Shown: positions 1 to 10,314, counted from the stretch's first letter. The stretch is DNA of 64,000 bases from Ensifer sp. WSM1721 (GCF_000513895.2 NZ_CP165782.1:3210501-3274500); one strand, 5' to 3'. Notes: generated from the letters alone by a model not told the origin. A program made the numbers and translations.

Positions 1-248
1 GCGAACATACGAAATCGCCCACAAGCCTCGGCTATGGACCGGAGCTCGGCTTCCTGCCGATCCCAATCGAAGTCCCGCCAGCGCTCAGGGCTTCCTATTT
101 GTGCCTTGCCATAGCCCGACAGCGCGCCTTCGCAGAAGACGATCAAGCGCGCGCCCTGCTGTGCCGCGCTCCTGATCATCTCGCGTATCGCCGTGGCGTT
201 TACCGGTATCTCCCGCGAAACGGGTGTCTGTGCCGTCGCTACTTTCAA
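1..248 (-). CDS. Carbon-nitrogen hydrolase (nitrilase family), N-terminal part, cut by window edge
   Basis: The minus strand reads without a stop from a TTG at 248-246 to the window edge, giving about 82 residues that begin LKVATAQTPVSREIPVNA. This is a typical nitrilase-superfamily N terminus: a first beta strand (KVATAQTPV), a helix with asparagine, then RLIVFCEGALSGYG, whose Glu is the first residue of the Glu-Lys-Cys catalytic triad of the family. TTG is chosen as start because a TGA lies seven codons upstream in frame and a GAGGGG ribosome-binding site sits about seven bases before it; no ATG or GTG fits. The family hydrolyses nitriles, amides or N-carbamoyl compounds; the substrate cannot be told from this fragment. 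Lys and Cys of the triad lie outside the window. Confidence 0.75.
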   Translation of the reverse strand, partial: MKVATAQTPVSREIPVNATAIREMIRSAAQQGARLIVFCEGALSGYGKAQIGSPERWRDFDWDRQEAELRSIAEACGRFRMF

Positions 249-294
249 CGGATGCGCCCCTCGGTGTCACGAATCAAGCAATCGCCGACACATC

Positions 295-360
295 CTACAC
301 CGTTGCGGGTCTTATCAGACGCGCAACGGTTGCTGTAGCACTTTCAATTGCTTCATGTTT
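295..360 (+). repeat. Half-length RIME-like palindromic repeat
   Basis: This copy matches the left half of the element at 19453-19558: a hairpin with CAGACGCGCAACGG, then GCTGTAGCACTTTCAATTG and CATGTTT. The right palindrome is missing. It fills the gap between two minus-strand genes, and its right edge touches the stop codon (360-362) of the OpgC-like gene. Confidence 0.6.
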
Positions 361-1517
361 CACGCAACTCTGAGCGGCTTGGTGACCGACACCTCCTTCA
401 GCCATTCGAGATAATAGGCGTAGACGAAGTGCAGCCCGATGCCGCCGAGGACGAAGAGCGAGCCGATGATCGGGTTCTTGCCGGTGACGAAAAGCAGTAC
501 CTGTCCGGCCATGGCGAGAATGGTTCCGAAGATGAAGACCGCCAGCGAATGCCGGCCGATCATCACCAGCGGGTGATTGGTCTCGAGCCGGGTCAGCCGG
601 CTGACGGCGGGAACGATGGCCAGCAGATAGGCGAGCGCCAGCACGTGCAGCAGCCGTGTCAGCGACAGAAAGGTCTTGTCGAAGCCGGTGAGCACCGCGG
701 GCAAGCCGAAGGAAAGGTCGATGCTCCACCAGGAGAACAGCACCCACGCGCCTGAGATCAGCAGATAGGCGGTGGAAAGCCCGATGAGCCAAGAGCTTCG
801 CGGCAGGCGGCCGCCCCGGCGCACATGGCTCATGCACAAGATGCCGATCACGAAAAGGAACTGCCAGGACCAGGGATTGAGGAACCAGTAGCCCTCGTCG
901 AGGAAATTGTACGGGACCAGCATGAAGCAGCCGGCGCCAAGCCAGAGCGCCGCCGACAGCGCAAACAGAAGGCGGGGGCTCGCTGCATTCAGCCAGAGGA
1001 TGCCCGGCAGCATGAGGAACAGCACCGCATACATTGAAAGAATGTTGTTGTAGCCGAGTTGATGGCCGAGAAGCACCATGGCGACGATGCCCTGTTCCGC
1101 CTGGTCGACAATCGGGCGAATGTTGATTTCGCCGATCAGATCCTGGCGGCCGAAATAGAGAGCACCGCCGGCGAAGATCGCGAGCGTCACGACGCTGGTC
1201 ATGATATGCGCGACATAGAGCGTGAGCGCGCGGCGCCATATCTTCAGCGTGAGCGCGAGACGCGCGCCATTCACGAACTTGCCCGCATAGGCCACTCCGA
1301 CCGACAGGCCGGAGATCAGCACGAAGGCCTCGGCCGAATCGGAGAACCCGATGTTCTTGTGCGTCAGATATTCGAGATATTGGCCGGGCACATGGTTGAC
1401 GAAGATGGTCAACAGGCAGAGTGCTCGGAAAACGTCAAGGCGTGTATCGCGATCCGTTGGAACCGCGTGGGCGACCTTGACCTGATCGTTGCCGGTCCCA
1501 AAAGTCTTTTGCAGCAT
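360..1517 (-). CDS. opgC: OpgC-family inner-membrane acyltransferase (probable glucan succinyltransferase)
   Basis: A 385-residue polytopic membrane protein with about ten hydrophobic segments. It opens with RDTRLDVFRALCLLTIFVNHVPG, the conserved start of OpgC proteins (acyltransferase-3-like fold, with an R-x-D-x-x-R motif and a membrane His). In Rhodobacter sphaeroides OpgC, and in Brucella the related Cgm, add succinyl groups to osmoregulated periplasmic or cyclic beta-1,2-glucans. Its place directly downstream of ndvB, same strand, 184 bp away and behind a possible ndvB terminator, supports the same job here: adding anionic succinyl groups to the cyclic glucan made by NdvB. Family assignment comes from sequence pattern; the exact substituent is inference. 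The stop codon lies at the edge of a palindromic repeat. Confidence 0.85.
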   Translation of the reverse strand: MLQKTFGTGNDQVKVAHAVPTDRDTRLDVFRALCLLTIFVNHVPGQYLEYLTHKNIGFSDSAEAFVLISGLSVGVAYAGKFVNGARLALTLKIWRRALTLYVAHIMTSVVTLAIFAGGALYFGRQDLIGEINIRPIVDQAEQGIVAMVLLGHQLGYNNILSMYAVLFLMLPGILWLNAASPRLLFALSAALWLGAGCFMLVPYNFLDEGYWFLNPWSWQFLFVIGILCMSHVRRGGRLPRSSWLIGLSTAYLLISGAWVLFSWWSIDLSFGLPAVLTGFDKTFLSLTRLLHVLALAYLLAIVPAVSRLTRLETNHPLVMIGRHSLAVFIFGTILAMAGQVLLFVTGKNPIIGSLFVLGGIGLHFVYAYYLEWLKEVSVTKPLRVA

Positions 1518-1643
1518 GCGGTTGATATCCGGGATTTGGCGCCCCGCCCCACCCCTTGTTGAAACCGGACGCGTCCGGAATTCCCGGCAGCATCGATGAA
1601 GGCGCTGTCCCCGAGGGGATCACGCCGCCGCAATTGAAGGCAA

Positions 1644-1685
1644 AGAAGAACCGGCCTCGCACGTTCGGTACAAAGCCGGTTCCTT
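1644..1685 (-). terminator. Possible ndvB terminator hairpin
   Basis: On the minus strand GAACCGGC and GCCGGTTC pair over 8 bp around a loop of about 20 bases, followed by TTCTTCTTTG. It lies just after the ndvB stop and before the opgC-like gene. The loop is long and the T tract interrupted, so termination may be partial. Confidence 0.45.
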
Positions 1686-1701
1686 CCATCAAATCCGGCG
1701 G

Positions 1702-4700
1702 TTACAGCAAAACCCCTTCATGCGCGTTTTTTGTGACACTATTATTTACGCTGACGACCGGCTCACCACTTTTTGAATCGCGGCTGACGGAAATCCGGTG
1801 CGTCGTGCCGTTCACCCGCACCTCGGCCGAATAGCCCGCCCAATCGGCCGGCAGGACGGGCCGGATCGCCAGCCTGTCGCCCCGCTTGCGGATGCCGAGG
1901 ATGCCCTCGACGCCGGCGCGATAGAGCCATCCGGCCGAGCCCGTATACCAGGTCCAACCGCCGCGGCCGGCAAGCGCGCCTTCGCCGTAGATATCGGCGG
2001 CGACGACATAGGGCTCGACCCGGTAGTGTTCGGCATCCTCGCGGCTCAGCGCATGCGACACGGGATTGAGCATGCGGAAAGCCCGCCAGGCCTCCTCCGC
2101 CCGTCCCTGGGCGGCGAATGCCAGGACCACCCAGGTGGCCGCATGGGTATATTGGCCGCCGTTCTCGCGCACGCCGGGCGGATAGGCCTTGATATAGCCC
2201 GGGTCCTGCTTCGTCGTTTCGAGCGGCGGCGTGAACAGGCGAACGATGTGCTTCTCGGGGTCGACGAGCTCCGCCATCACCGCATCCATGGCGCGCATGG
2301 AGCGTTCCCGATCGCCTTCGCCCGACAGCGTGCTCCACGATTGGGCAATGGAATCGATGCGGCACTCGCGATTTTCCGCGGATCCGAGCGGCGTGCCGTC
2401 GTCGTAATAGGCGCGGCGGTAGTAGTCGCCGTCCCAGCCCGCCTGTTCGAGAGCGTTCTTCAGGGCCTCGACGTGCTTCTCCCAAAGCGTCACGCGCGGA
2501 CCGTCCTTACGCTCGCGCGCATAGGGCAGGAACGTGCGCAGGGCGCCGGCGAGGAACCAGCCGAGCCAGACGCTCGTGCCCTCTCCGGCTTCGCCCACCC
2601 GGTTCATGCCGTCGTTCCAGTCGCCGCCGAGGATCAACGGCAGACCGTTCGCGCCCGTGCGCTTGATTGCAAGATCGAGTGCGCGGGCGCAATGCTCGTA
2701 GACGTCGCCGGTTTCGTCCGCGATCTCCGGCTTGTAGAAGCTGTCGTGCTGGCCCTCCTCGAGAGCGGGGCCGGTGATGAAGAACACCTTCTCATCGAGG
2801 ATGTCCTTCGTACCGGTGACCGCGCAATAATGCGCCACCGCGTAAGCCAACCATACGACGTCGTCGGAAATCATCGTGCGCACGCCAGCGCCGGTCCCCG
2901 GCAGCCACCAATGCTGCACGTCGCCCTCGACGAACTGCCTTGCAGCGGCATTCAGGATCTGCGCGCGCGCCAGCTCCGGCCGATGGATCAGGAAGGCCAG
3001 CGTATCCTGCAACTGGTCGCGGAAACCATAGGCGCCGCTTGCCTGATAGAAGGCCGAGCGCGCCATGATGCGGCAGCCGAGCGCCTGGTAGGGAAGCCAG
3101 TGATTGACCATATGGTTGAAGGCGCGGTCGGGGGTGTCGACCTTCACGACACCGGTGAAGTCACCCCAGAACGCCCTGGCCGCATCGAGCGCCGTGTCGA
3201 AGGCGCTTGCCCTCAGTTCGGCGAGGATCGCCTGCACCTGATCGGCGCTATCGACGTCGCCGAGGAAGAAGGTGACCCGTCCCTCCGCACCCGGCTCGAT
3301 GGTGAGATCGGTTGCAAGCGCCGCGCAGGCGTCCCCGTCCACTTCCGTCGACCCGGCGAGTTCGGCACCGGCAAGCACCGCCTGCGGCGCGAGGATTCCG
3401 CCCGCCCGGCCGAGGAATTCCCTCCGGCTCGCCGTGTAACCGGCAACGCTGCCGTCGACCGCAAAGAACGCGGACCGGCCTGCATAGTCGATGCTGTAGG
3501 GGTTCGTGGCGACGAGCGCCTGCGACGCCTCGTCCCAGGCGCTGAGCACGAACGGGGCGGTACGGCCGCGGTTGCTGCCGAGGACCCATTCGGCATAGCC
3601 GTAAATGCGAAGCTTGCGTGCGGCCGAACCGCGGTTGCGGATCCTGAGCCGCACCAGCTTGGCCGCCAGCGCCGTGTGCACCGTATGCGCGGCTTCGATC
3701 TCCAGCTCGTCCTGCGTGCTTTGGAACAGCGAATAGCCGAGCCCGTGACGGGTCTCGAACAACGCGGACTTGCGCCGCGACAGGGCGGCGTAAGGTGTCA
3801 GCACCGCGCCGCTCGCCATGTCACGGATGAAGATCGCCTCGCCGGGGCGGTTGACGACCGCATCGTTGGTCCAGGGCGTCAACTGATAGTCGCGCGAATT
3901 GCGGCTCCAGGAGAAGGCGGCACCCTCGGCCGAGACATGAAAGCCGAAATGCTCGTTGGAGATGACGTTGACCCAGGGATGCGGCGTGGCCTCCCCGCCG
4001 CGCAGCCGAACGACATATTCGCGGCCTTCCTCGGCAAAGCCGCCGAAGCCGTTCCAGAATTCCAGGCCGTCGCTTTCGACCTCAGCCGCCGCTCCCTCGC
4101 CGCCCTCCCCTATGACCGGGAGCAGCATCTTCGCGCCTTCCTCCGTCTTATCCGATGGCGTCGCATAGAGCGCCGTGGCGCGGGCGATCTGATCGGAGAT
4201 CGTGCCGTTGCGGGCATGGAAGACGGCCCGCGACGCCGAGATCAGCGTCGACCAGGTTTCGGGCTCCATCAGGTCGCGGCGCACGGCGAAGATGTGCTGA
4301 CGCGGGCCGTCGGATTGACCGCGAAGCCTCAAATTCTCGCACATGGAATCGAGCGTGTGCTGCAGGTCCTGCGCGTAGGAAGAGGCCCGCTCGTTGACGA
4401 CTACCAGATCGGCGGTGATGCCGCGTGCTCTCAGGTATTCCTGTGCGCGGAGCGCCTCGCGGGCAATGCCGAGATCACCGTCGTCATTGATCCTCAGACA
4501 GAAGATCGGGAAATCGCCCGAGATCGCCAGCGGCCACAGCGCCGACTGCGAGGCAAGGCCCGCCTTGACGGTCGCCGTGTCGGCGCGCAGGTGCATGTCC
4601 GGATAGACCAGATAGCGGCCGAGCATCTGGAAGCTCGCGGCCTCCTGAGAGGTAATACCGACATGGCGCATCTGCACCTGGCTGCGGGTCCAGGCATGGA

Positions 4701-7700
4701 TCAGCTCGTGATTGAAGGTTTCCGGATGCCGGTAGCGGTCGATCGCCCGATCGATGCCCTCGCGGTCGGGGGCTGCGATCGTCCAGAAGATGACGCTCAC
4801 TTTCTTGCCCGCCGGAACCCGCACGACGCGACGGAGCGACATGATCGGGTCGAGCGTGAAGCCGTCCGTCCCGGAAAGCGTGGTGCCAGGATCGAAGGCC
4901 GCCGCCTCGCAGAGCGTGCGTCCCTGGCCGAGGAAGCGCCGGCGGTCCGTTTCCGCCTGCGTGTGGCGCTCGCTGCCGGCATTGTCGGTGATGAGATGCG
5001 CGACCTCCATGTCCGGATCGCCGGGGCTGCGCTTGTTGCGTGAAATCCGGATGACGTCGCCCTGCCGGCTGATCTCGGTGCGGACGAACATCTTCGAGAA
5101 GGCCGGGTGCGAACTGTCGGCATCCTCGAAGGAGAGCACCGGTTCGGCATAGGAGGTCACTTCGACGAAGCGGTCCTCGGTCCCGGTATTGAGCAGGATC
5201 ACGCGCCGGCCTTCCGCATCGTGCTCGCTGGCGACGATGCATTCCACCTCACTCGTGAGGTCGCCGACGGTCTTGACGAACTCGGCCTTGTCGTCGCCGA
5301 AGCGGGTAAGGGTCTTCTCGTCCGGGGCGCGCCGGGGCTCGGACGTGGTCGACCACCATTCCCCTGTCGTGATGTCGCGCAGGAAGATGAAGGTCCCCGT
5401 CCTGTCCTCGACTGGGTCCGCGTTCCAGCGCGTGACCGACTGGCCGTTCCAGCGGGCATAGCCTGCGCCGGTGGCCGTCAGCATGATCGAATAGTGACCA
5501 TTGGACAAAAAGACCGTTTCGCGATCCTGGTTGAGCGGATCCTCGATGACGCGGACTTCCGGGCGCAGGAGATCGGCTTGGCCTTTGCCGAGGGACTCCG
5601 GCTCGCGCTTGGCCGCCATTACCGGAATGTCGCGCGGCGCCTTCTCCTGCAGCAGGAGCTCGGCCGCCTCGATCACCGGATCTGCGTGGAACCACTCGCG
5701 AAGCTGCCCATTAAAGACGACGTTCGCGACCGCGGCGATCGACATGCCGTGATGGTGGGCGTAGTAGTTGCGCACCACGGCGCATTTCTGCCCCTCCGGC
5801 ACGCGCGTCGGCGTGAAGTCGACGGCATCGTGGAAACCGTAGGCGCCGAGCGCGCCGACTTCCCGAAGGCGCGCCAGATTGGCAAGCGCAGACTTCGGAT
5901 CGTACATGCAGGCGAGGATCGACGCATAGGGCGCAATGACGGCATTCTGCCCGAGGCCGCGTTTAAGGCCGAGGGTCGGCACGCCGAAGTTCGTGTATTG
6001 ATAGGTCAGCTCATGGTCGCGCGCGTTGAACGCCGCTTCGGAGATGCCCCACGGGGTTCCGAGACGCCGGCCATGATTGATCTGCTCCTGCACCACCAGA
6101 TTGTTCGTCTGGTTGAGGATGCCGCCCTGCCGCTCCTGCATCACGAGCGGCGGCATCAGATATTCGAACATCGATCCCGACCAGGAGACGAGCGCGCCGC
6201 GCGCACCGATCGGCACGATCGGCCGGCCGAGCTTGTACCAGTGCTCGGTCGGCAGGTCCCCCTTGGCAATCGCAAACAGGCTCGTCAGTCGCGCCTCGGA
6301 TGCGAGAAGGTCGTAGCAGGCCTCGTCGAGCTCGTTGGCATTGACCCGGTAGCCGATCGAAAGCAGCCGCCGTTCCGGCCGGAACAGGAAGCCGAAATCC
6401 ATCGAGAAGGCAATGTCGCGGGCCCGTTCCTTGAGCACCAGCAGGCGCTGGCGAAGCGCCTCGATCGCGCCGAGATCGAAGACGCCGTCGGCGATGTGCG
6501 CCTCGCAGGTCGAGACCAGCGAAGCCGCCCATTTCGCCACCTCGCCGCTTTGCGCGCTGCGCACCTCGTGGTCGAGATTGACCGTGAGCTTGTGCATGTC
6601 GCGCGCGAGCACCGCCAGATTGATGACCCGGATGGAGGCGAATTCGTGCTCGCGTTTGACCGCAGCGAGCGCATTCTGGAAGCCGGCGATGCGCTCTTCG
6701 ATCAGACGACGCAACGGCCTGACCGTCTTGCGGTCGTCGGGAAGTTCGTCCAACGCTTCCTTCAGGATGGCGGCGACATCGCCGATGCCGTCGAGATTGC
6801 CTTGGACATGGGCGGAGGGCGCTTCGGCCCATTCACGGCACATGGACGAAACGGCGATCAGATGGCCGGCGAGGTTGCCGCTGTCCACGGATGAAACGTA
6901 GCGCGGCTCCATCACCTCTAGCGATCGCGTGCGGTACCAGTTGAAGAGATGGCCGCGATACTTCGGCATGCGGTCGATCGTGCCGATCGTCTGTTCGAGG
7001 CGCGTGATCGTCTCCTCGAAACCGATCCAGCCGAAGGAACGCGCCGACATCGCCGACAGGAGATAGACGCCGATATTCGTCGGCGATGTGCGCTCCGCCA
7101 GCACCGGCTGCGGCGTTTCCTGGAAATTGTCCGGCGGCAGGAAGTTCTGTTCGGCGGTGACAAAAGTTTCGAAGTAGCGCCAGGTCCGCCGGGCGATCTT
7201 GCGCATGTCGTTGATCGCCTCGTCGGAAACGACGAGCTGGTCCTCGGTCTCCGCCGACTGGCTGACGAACCATGCGACCGCCGGCGAGAGCGCCCAGATG
7301 AGCGCAAACGGGATGCCGATGAAGGGCAGCCCCGTATCGGAAACGCCGGCCAGCGCCAGGGCAACGACCGACAGCGCCGGCGCCGTCCACATGGCGCGGA
7401 AATAGTCGCTGATCGAGCCGTGGCCGGCGCTCTGTACCTGCGCCGCCGTGCGCCATTCGAGCATGAGCTTGCGGCTGACGAAGGTCCGGTAGAGCGCGCG
7501 GACGATCGCATCCGCCATCATCGCCGCATTGTGGGCGATGAAGACGATCCTGAGCGCGACTTGCGCATTGGCGGCGCGAATATCGGAGAGCACCGTGTGG
7601 AGATGGGCCCTGGCGACGATGTCGTTGCGCCGCGGCATGATCCCGTTGATCAGCGAGAGGGTGGGCGCGACGAAAAGGCTGAAGATCAGCACGATCTGCC

Positions 7701-10314
7701 AGATCAGTGCCTCGGCCGGCTCCATGTAGTACCAGCCCATGACGGAGGCCGCGAGCCAGGCGGCGGGAATGAGCGATCGGCGCAGGTTGTCGTACATCTT
7801 CCAGCGCCCGAGCATCGACAATGCGTTTTTCGGATTGAAGATATAGGGCAGGAGCTGCCAGTCGCCGCGGGCCCAGCGATGCTGGCGCGACATTTCCACC
7901 TCGTAGCGGATCGGGAAATCCTCCACGAGCTCGACGTCGGTCACGAGTGCGCAGCGCGCATAGGAGCCTTCGAGCAGGTCGTGGCTCAAGACCGCATTCT
8001 CGTCTATCCGGCCCTTCAGCGCAGCCTCGAAGGCATCGACATGATAAAGGCCCTTGCCGGTGAAGCTGCCTTCAGCGGTGATGTCCTGATAGACGTCCGA
8101 GACCGTGAACACATAAGGGTCGATGCCGCGATTGATCGTGAAGATGCGTTGGAAGGCCGAGGCCTCGCTGCCGGTCGTCAGCGACGGCGTGACGCGCGGT
8201 TGCAGGAGGCTGTAGCCCGTCACCACCTCCTGCGTCTCCGGGTTCACCACCGGCCGGTTGATCGGGTGGTAGAGCTTGCCGACGAGCTTGGTTACCGCGT
8301 CGCGCATCAGGCGCGTATCGGAATCGAGCGTCATTACGTACTGCACGCCCTCCGGCACCGTATTGGAGCCCGGAAGGAACGAGGTATCTCGGTCGCCGCG
8401 CAGCAGCAGGTTGAGCTCGTGCAGCTTGCCGCGCTTGCGCTCCCACCCCATCCAGGCGCCCTCTGCCTCGTTGAAGAGGCGGCGGCGGTGCAGGAGGAAG
8501 AAGCGCGTCTTGCCGTCGTAGGCATAGCGGGCGGCAAGCGACGCGACCTCGCGCTTGGCATAGTCGAGCACGTCCGTATCGGCAGGGGTCTCCTCGAACT
8601 TGCTGTCCGCCCAGTCGCTTAAGAGCGCGAAGTAGATCTCGCCGCGCGGATTGGCGAGATAGTGCACCTCGAGATTGCGCACGAGTTCATCGACATGGTC
8701 GCGCTTGGAGATGAGGCAGGGCACCACCACGAGCGTGCGGGCATCTTCCGGAATGCCGTCGAGAAATTCGTAGCCGACGAGCCGCGAGGGTTTGACGAAG
8801 AGGGTGATGAGCGTGTTGAACAGACCCATCGCGCCTTCGGAGGCGGGCAGCGCGAAGAGCAAGAGCATGATGAGCTTGGCGCCGCTCGGAATGTCCATCG
8901 GACTGACGAAGGCGTAGACGGCGACCATCGCCAGGATGGTCAACAAAACGTTCGGCCCGGCGATCGCGAACCAGTCCAGCTTGCGGACGAAACGGATGAG
9001 ATGCTGGAACGCCGACGGCGAATAGTCGATTCTCGCCTCCAGCGCTTTGCGCTGTTCGCCGACGAGAAAGGCGCCGACATTCGGCTCCTGCAGCGGCGCC
9101 TCGACGGCCGCGGCCGCCTTCGCCTCCTCGACCATTTCGACGGCGATCTGCGTGACTTCGTGTTCGCTGTAACTGCAGCGGCGGGCAAGCTTCTCGATCG
9201 TGTCGCGGTATGTGTTGCGCGAGCCGAAATCAAGCGCCGCATAGTCGGAACCCTCGCGCAGCGTCGCGTCGATCTTGCTGACGCTTTCGAACCAGACGGC
9301 CCAATCCGTATCGTCGATCTCGCGCAGGCTGCGGATGATATTGCTCATCGTCGCGTTGCCGGACGACAGGCGGTTCTGCTCCGCGACCAGCGCCTCCTCG
9401 ACGTCGGTGCCGCGCCTTTCGAGCCTCTCCTCAATCCAGGCGATAACGGCGCCCGAGGTCTGCGATCCGTCGCGCATACGATAGAGAAGCTGGGCGATGA
9501 AGGTGTTGTCGGCGGCAAGCGCCTCGGATTCGGCCAGCAGCGCCCGGCACCTTTCCGGATCGCTCAGCCGGATGATCTGGTCGGCGACGTCGTTCGCCTT
9601 CCGCCGCATGCCGCGCGAACGTTCGACCCGGATCGCGATCCGCCGCAGATTTTCGATGAGGACGAAGCGCAGGATCGAGGGCAGCGCCCACAATTCGCCG
9701 ATCTTGAAGGTCTCGTGCTCCTGGAAGCCCTCGACCATCGCGGTGATGCTTTCGCGCGAAACGGCGCTGTGGGTGTGGGCGACATAGAGCCAGGCCAGCA
9801 CCATCGTGCGCGGAATGACGGTGCCGGATACCGACAGCGTCGGCAATTGCCGATAGAACTTGCGCGGGAAATCGCGTCGGACCTCCTGGATCGCCTCCTC
9901 GACGACATGGTGGTTGTCGAGCAGCCATTCGGCCGCGGGCGTGATCGACGCGCCGGCCTCGACGTCGGCGGCCGTCGCCCGGTAGACGCGAAGGATCTCC
10001 TTCTCGTTCTCCCGATGGCGGGCGCGGAACTCGAAGGAGAAGAAACCCGGCAGTGAGGAAACGCCGCTCTTAGCGAGGCTTGCACCGCATGCGCGAAGAT
10101 CGTCGATCGAAAAATAGGTCGAGCGGATCGAATCGTTGTAGTCGATCTGCTTGGCTTCCGGTTCGCGCGGTGTATTGGACGGCGTTGTGTGCTGGAGCAT
10201 GGGTACGGATTCTGGTTCCACGCGGGCTTGATCGGCCCGGTTCTCGTTGTTCTGCCGGAGTGGCTGCGACCCTGAGGATCCAAGCGTCGCCGGTGCGTTC
10301 CTAGACACGGTCAT
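1702..10314 (-). CDS. ndvB: Cyclic beta-1,2-glucan synthase NdvB
   Basis: A giant inner-membrane enzyme of 2870 residues that builds the periplasmic cyclic beta-1,2-glucan from UDP-glucose, needed in rhizobia for hypo-osmotic adaptation and nodule invasion. Visible parts: an N-terminal cytoplasmic region; membrane segments near residues 445-495; a GT84 glycosyltransferase domain with DSD near 662 and the RQHRWARGDW motif near 811; further membrane segments at about 845-890 and 930-1010; a glucoamylase-like region with WRYFETFVTAEQNFLPP near 1045; and a C-terminal GH94 phosphorylase-type part with GGDWNDGMNRVG near 2568, thought to set ring size. The ATG at 10314 has a strong GGAGGGGG site 4 bases away. 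A second ATG at codon 39 would give 2832 residues, close to the length I recall for S. meliloti NdvB, but it has no good ribosome site. Confidence 0.97.
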   Translation of the reverse strand: MTVSRNAPATLGSSGSQPLRQNNENRADQARVEPESVPMLQHTTPSNTPREPEAKQIDYNDSIRSTYFSIDDLRACGASLAKSGVSSLPGFFSFEFRARHRENEKEILRVYRATAADVEAGASITPAAEWLLDNHHVVEEAIQEVRRDFPRKFYRQLPTLSVSGTVIPRTMVLAWLYVAHTHSAVSRESITAMVEGFQEHETFKIGELWALPSILRFVLIENLRRIAIRVERSRGMRRKANDVADQIIRLSDPERCRALLAESEALAADNTFIAQLLYRMRDGSQTSGAVIAWIEERLERRGTDVEEALVAEQNRLSSGNATMSNIIRSLREIDDTDWAVWFESVSKIDATLREGSDYAALDFGSRNTYRDTIEKLARRCSYSEHEVTQIAVEMVEEAKAAAAVEAPLQEPNVGAFLVGEQRKALEARIDYSPSAFQHLIRFVRKLDWFAIAGPNVLLTILAMVAVYAFVSPMDIPSGAKLIMLLLFALPASEGAMGLFNTLITLFVKPSRLVGYEFLDGIPEDARTLVVVPCLISKRDHVDELVRNLEVHYLANPRGEIYFALLSDWADSKFEETPADTDVLDYAKREVASLAARYAYDGKTRFFLLHRRRLFNEAEGAWMGWERKRGKLHELNLLLRGDRDTSFLPGSNTVPEGVQYVMTLDSDTRLMRDAVTKLVGKLYHPINRPVVNPETQEVVTGYSLLQPRVTPSLTTGSEASAFQRIFTINRGIDPYVFTVSDVYQDITAEGSFTGKGLYHVDAFEAALKGRIDENAVLSHDLLEGSYARCALVTDVELVEDFPIRYEVEMSRQHRWARGDWQLLPYIFNPKNALSMLGRWKMYDNLRRSLIPAAWLAASVMGWYYMEPAEALIWQIVLIFSLFVAPTLSLINGIMPRRNDIVARAHLHTVLSDIRAANAQVALRIVFIAHNAAMMADAIVRALYRTFVSRKLMLEWRTAAQVQSAGHGSISDYFRAMWTAPALSVVALALAGVSDTGLPFIGIPFALIWALSPAVAWFVSQSAETEDQLVVSDEAINDMRKIARRTWRYFETFVTAEQNFLPPDNFQETPQPVLAERTSPTNIGVYLLSAMSARSFGWIGFEETITRLEQTIGTIDRMPKYRGHLFNWYRTRSLEVMEPRYVSSVDSGNLAGHLIAVSSMCREWAEAPSAHVQGNLDGIGDVAAILKEALDELPDDRKTVRPLRRLIEERIAGFQNALAAVKREHEFASIRVINLAVLARDMHKLTVNLDHEVRSAQSGEVAKWAASLVSTCEAHIADGVFDLGAIEALRQRLLVLKERARDIAFSMDFGFLFRPERRLLSIGYRVNANELDEACYDLLASEARLTSLFAIAKGDLPTEHWYKLGRPIVPIGARGALVSWSGSMFEYLMPPLVMQERQGGILNQTNNLVVQEQINHGRRLGTPWGISEAAFNARDHELTYQYTNFGVPTLGLKRGLGQNAVIAPYASILACMYDPKSALANLARLREVGALGAYGFHDAVDFTPTRVPEGQKCAVVRNYYAHHHGMSIAAVANVVFNGQLREWFHADPVIEAAELLLQEKAPRDIPVMAAKREPESLGKGQADLLRPEVRVIEDPLNQDRETVFLSNGHYSIMLTATGAGYARWNGQSVTRWNADPVEDRTGTFIFLRDITTGEWWSTTSEPRRAPDEKTLTRFGDDKAEFVKTVGDLTSEVECIVASEHDAEGRRVILLNTGTEDRFVEVTSYAEPVLSFEDADSSHPAFSKMFVRTEISRQGDVIRISRNKRSPGDPDMEVAHLITDNAGSERHTQAETDRRRFLGQGRTLCEAAAFDPGTTLSGTDGFTLDPIMSLRRVVRVPAGKKVSVIFWTIAAPDREGIDRAIDRYRHPETFNHELIHAWTRSQVQMRHVGITSQEAASFQMLGRYLVYPDMHLRADTATVKAGLASQSALWPLAISGDFPIFCLRINDDGDLGIAREALRAQEYLRARGITADLVVVNERASSYAQDLQHTLDSMCENLRLRGQSDGPRQHIFAVRRDLMEPETWSTLISASRAVFHARNGTISDQIARATALYATPSDKTEEGAKMLLPVIGEGGEGAAAEVESDGLEFWNGFGGFAEEGREYVVRLRGGEATPHPWVNVISNEHFGFHVSAEGAAFSWSRNSRDYQLTPWTNDAVVNRPGEAIFIRDMASGAVLTPYAALSRRKSALFETRHGLGYSLFQSTQDELEIEAAHTVHTALAAKLVRLRIRNRGSAARKLRIYGYAEWVLGSNRGRTAPFVLSAWDEASQALVATNPYSIDYAGRSAFFAVDGSVAGYTASRREFLGRAGGILAPQAVLAGAELAGSTEVDGDACAALATDLTIEPGAEGRVTFFLGDVDSADQVQAILAELRASAFDTALDAARAFWGDFTGVVKVDTPDRAFNHMVNHWLPYQALGCRIMARSAFYQASGAYGFRDQLQDTLAFLIHRPELARAQILNAAARQFVEGDVQHWWLPGTGAGVRTMISDDVVWLAYAVAHYCAVTGTKDILDEKVFFITGPALEEGQHDSFYKPEIADETGDVYEHCARALDLAIKRTGANGLPLILGGDWNDGMNRVGEAGEGTSVWLGWFLAGALRTFLPYARERKDGPRVTLWEKHVEALKNALEQAGWDGDYYRRAYYDDGTPLGSAENRECRIDSIAQSWSTLSGEGDRERSMRAMDAVMAELVDPEKHIVRLFTPPLETTKQDPGYIKAYPPGVRENGGQYTHAATWVVLAFAAQGRAEEAWRAFRMLNPVSHALSREDAEHYRVEPYVVAADIYGEGALAGRGGWTWYTGSAGWLYRAGVEGILGIRKRGDRLAIRPVLPADWAGYSAEVRVNGTTHRISVSRDSKSGEPVVSVNNSVTKNAHEGVLL

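Noticed and set aside
1798..8622. Very long open frames on the plus strand opposite ndvB (1798-5043, 5107-6894, 6949-8622)
   Set aside because: They are mirror images of ndvB codon bias in GC-rich DNA; the products are Arg/His/Asp/Gly-rich without domains, and ndvB is certain.
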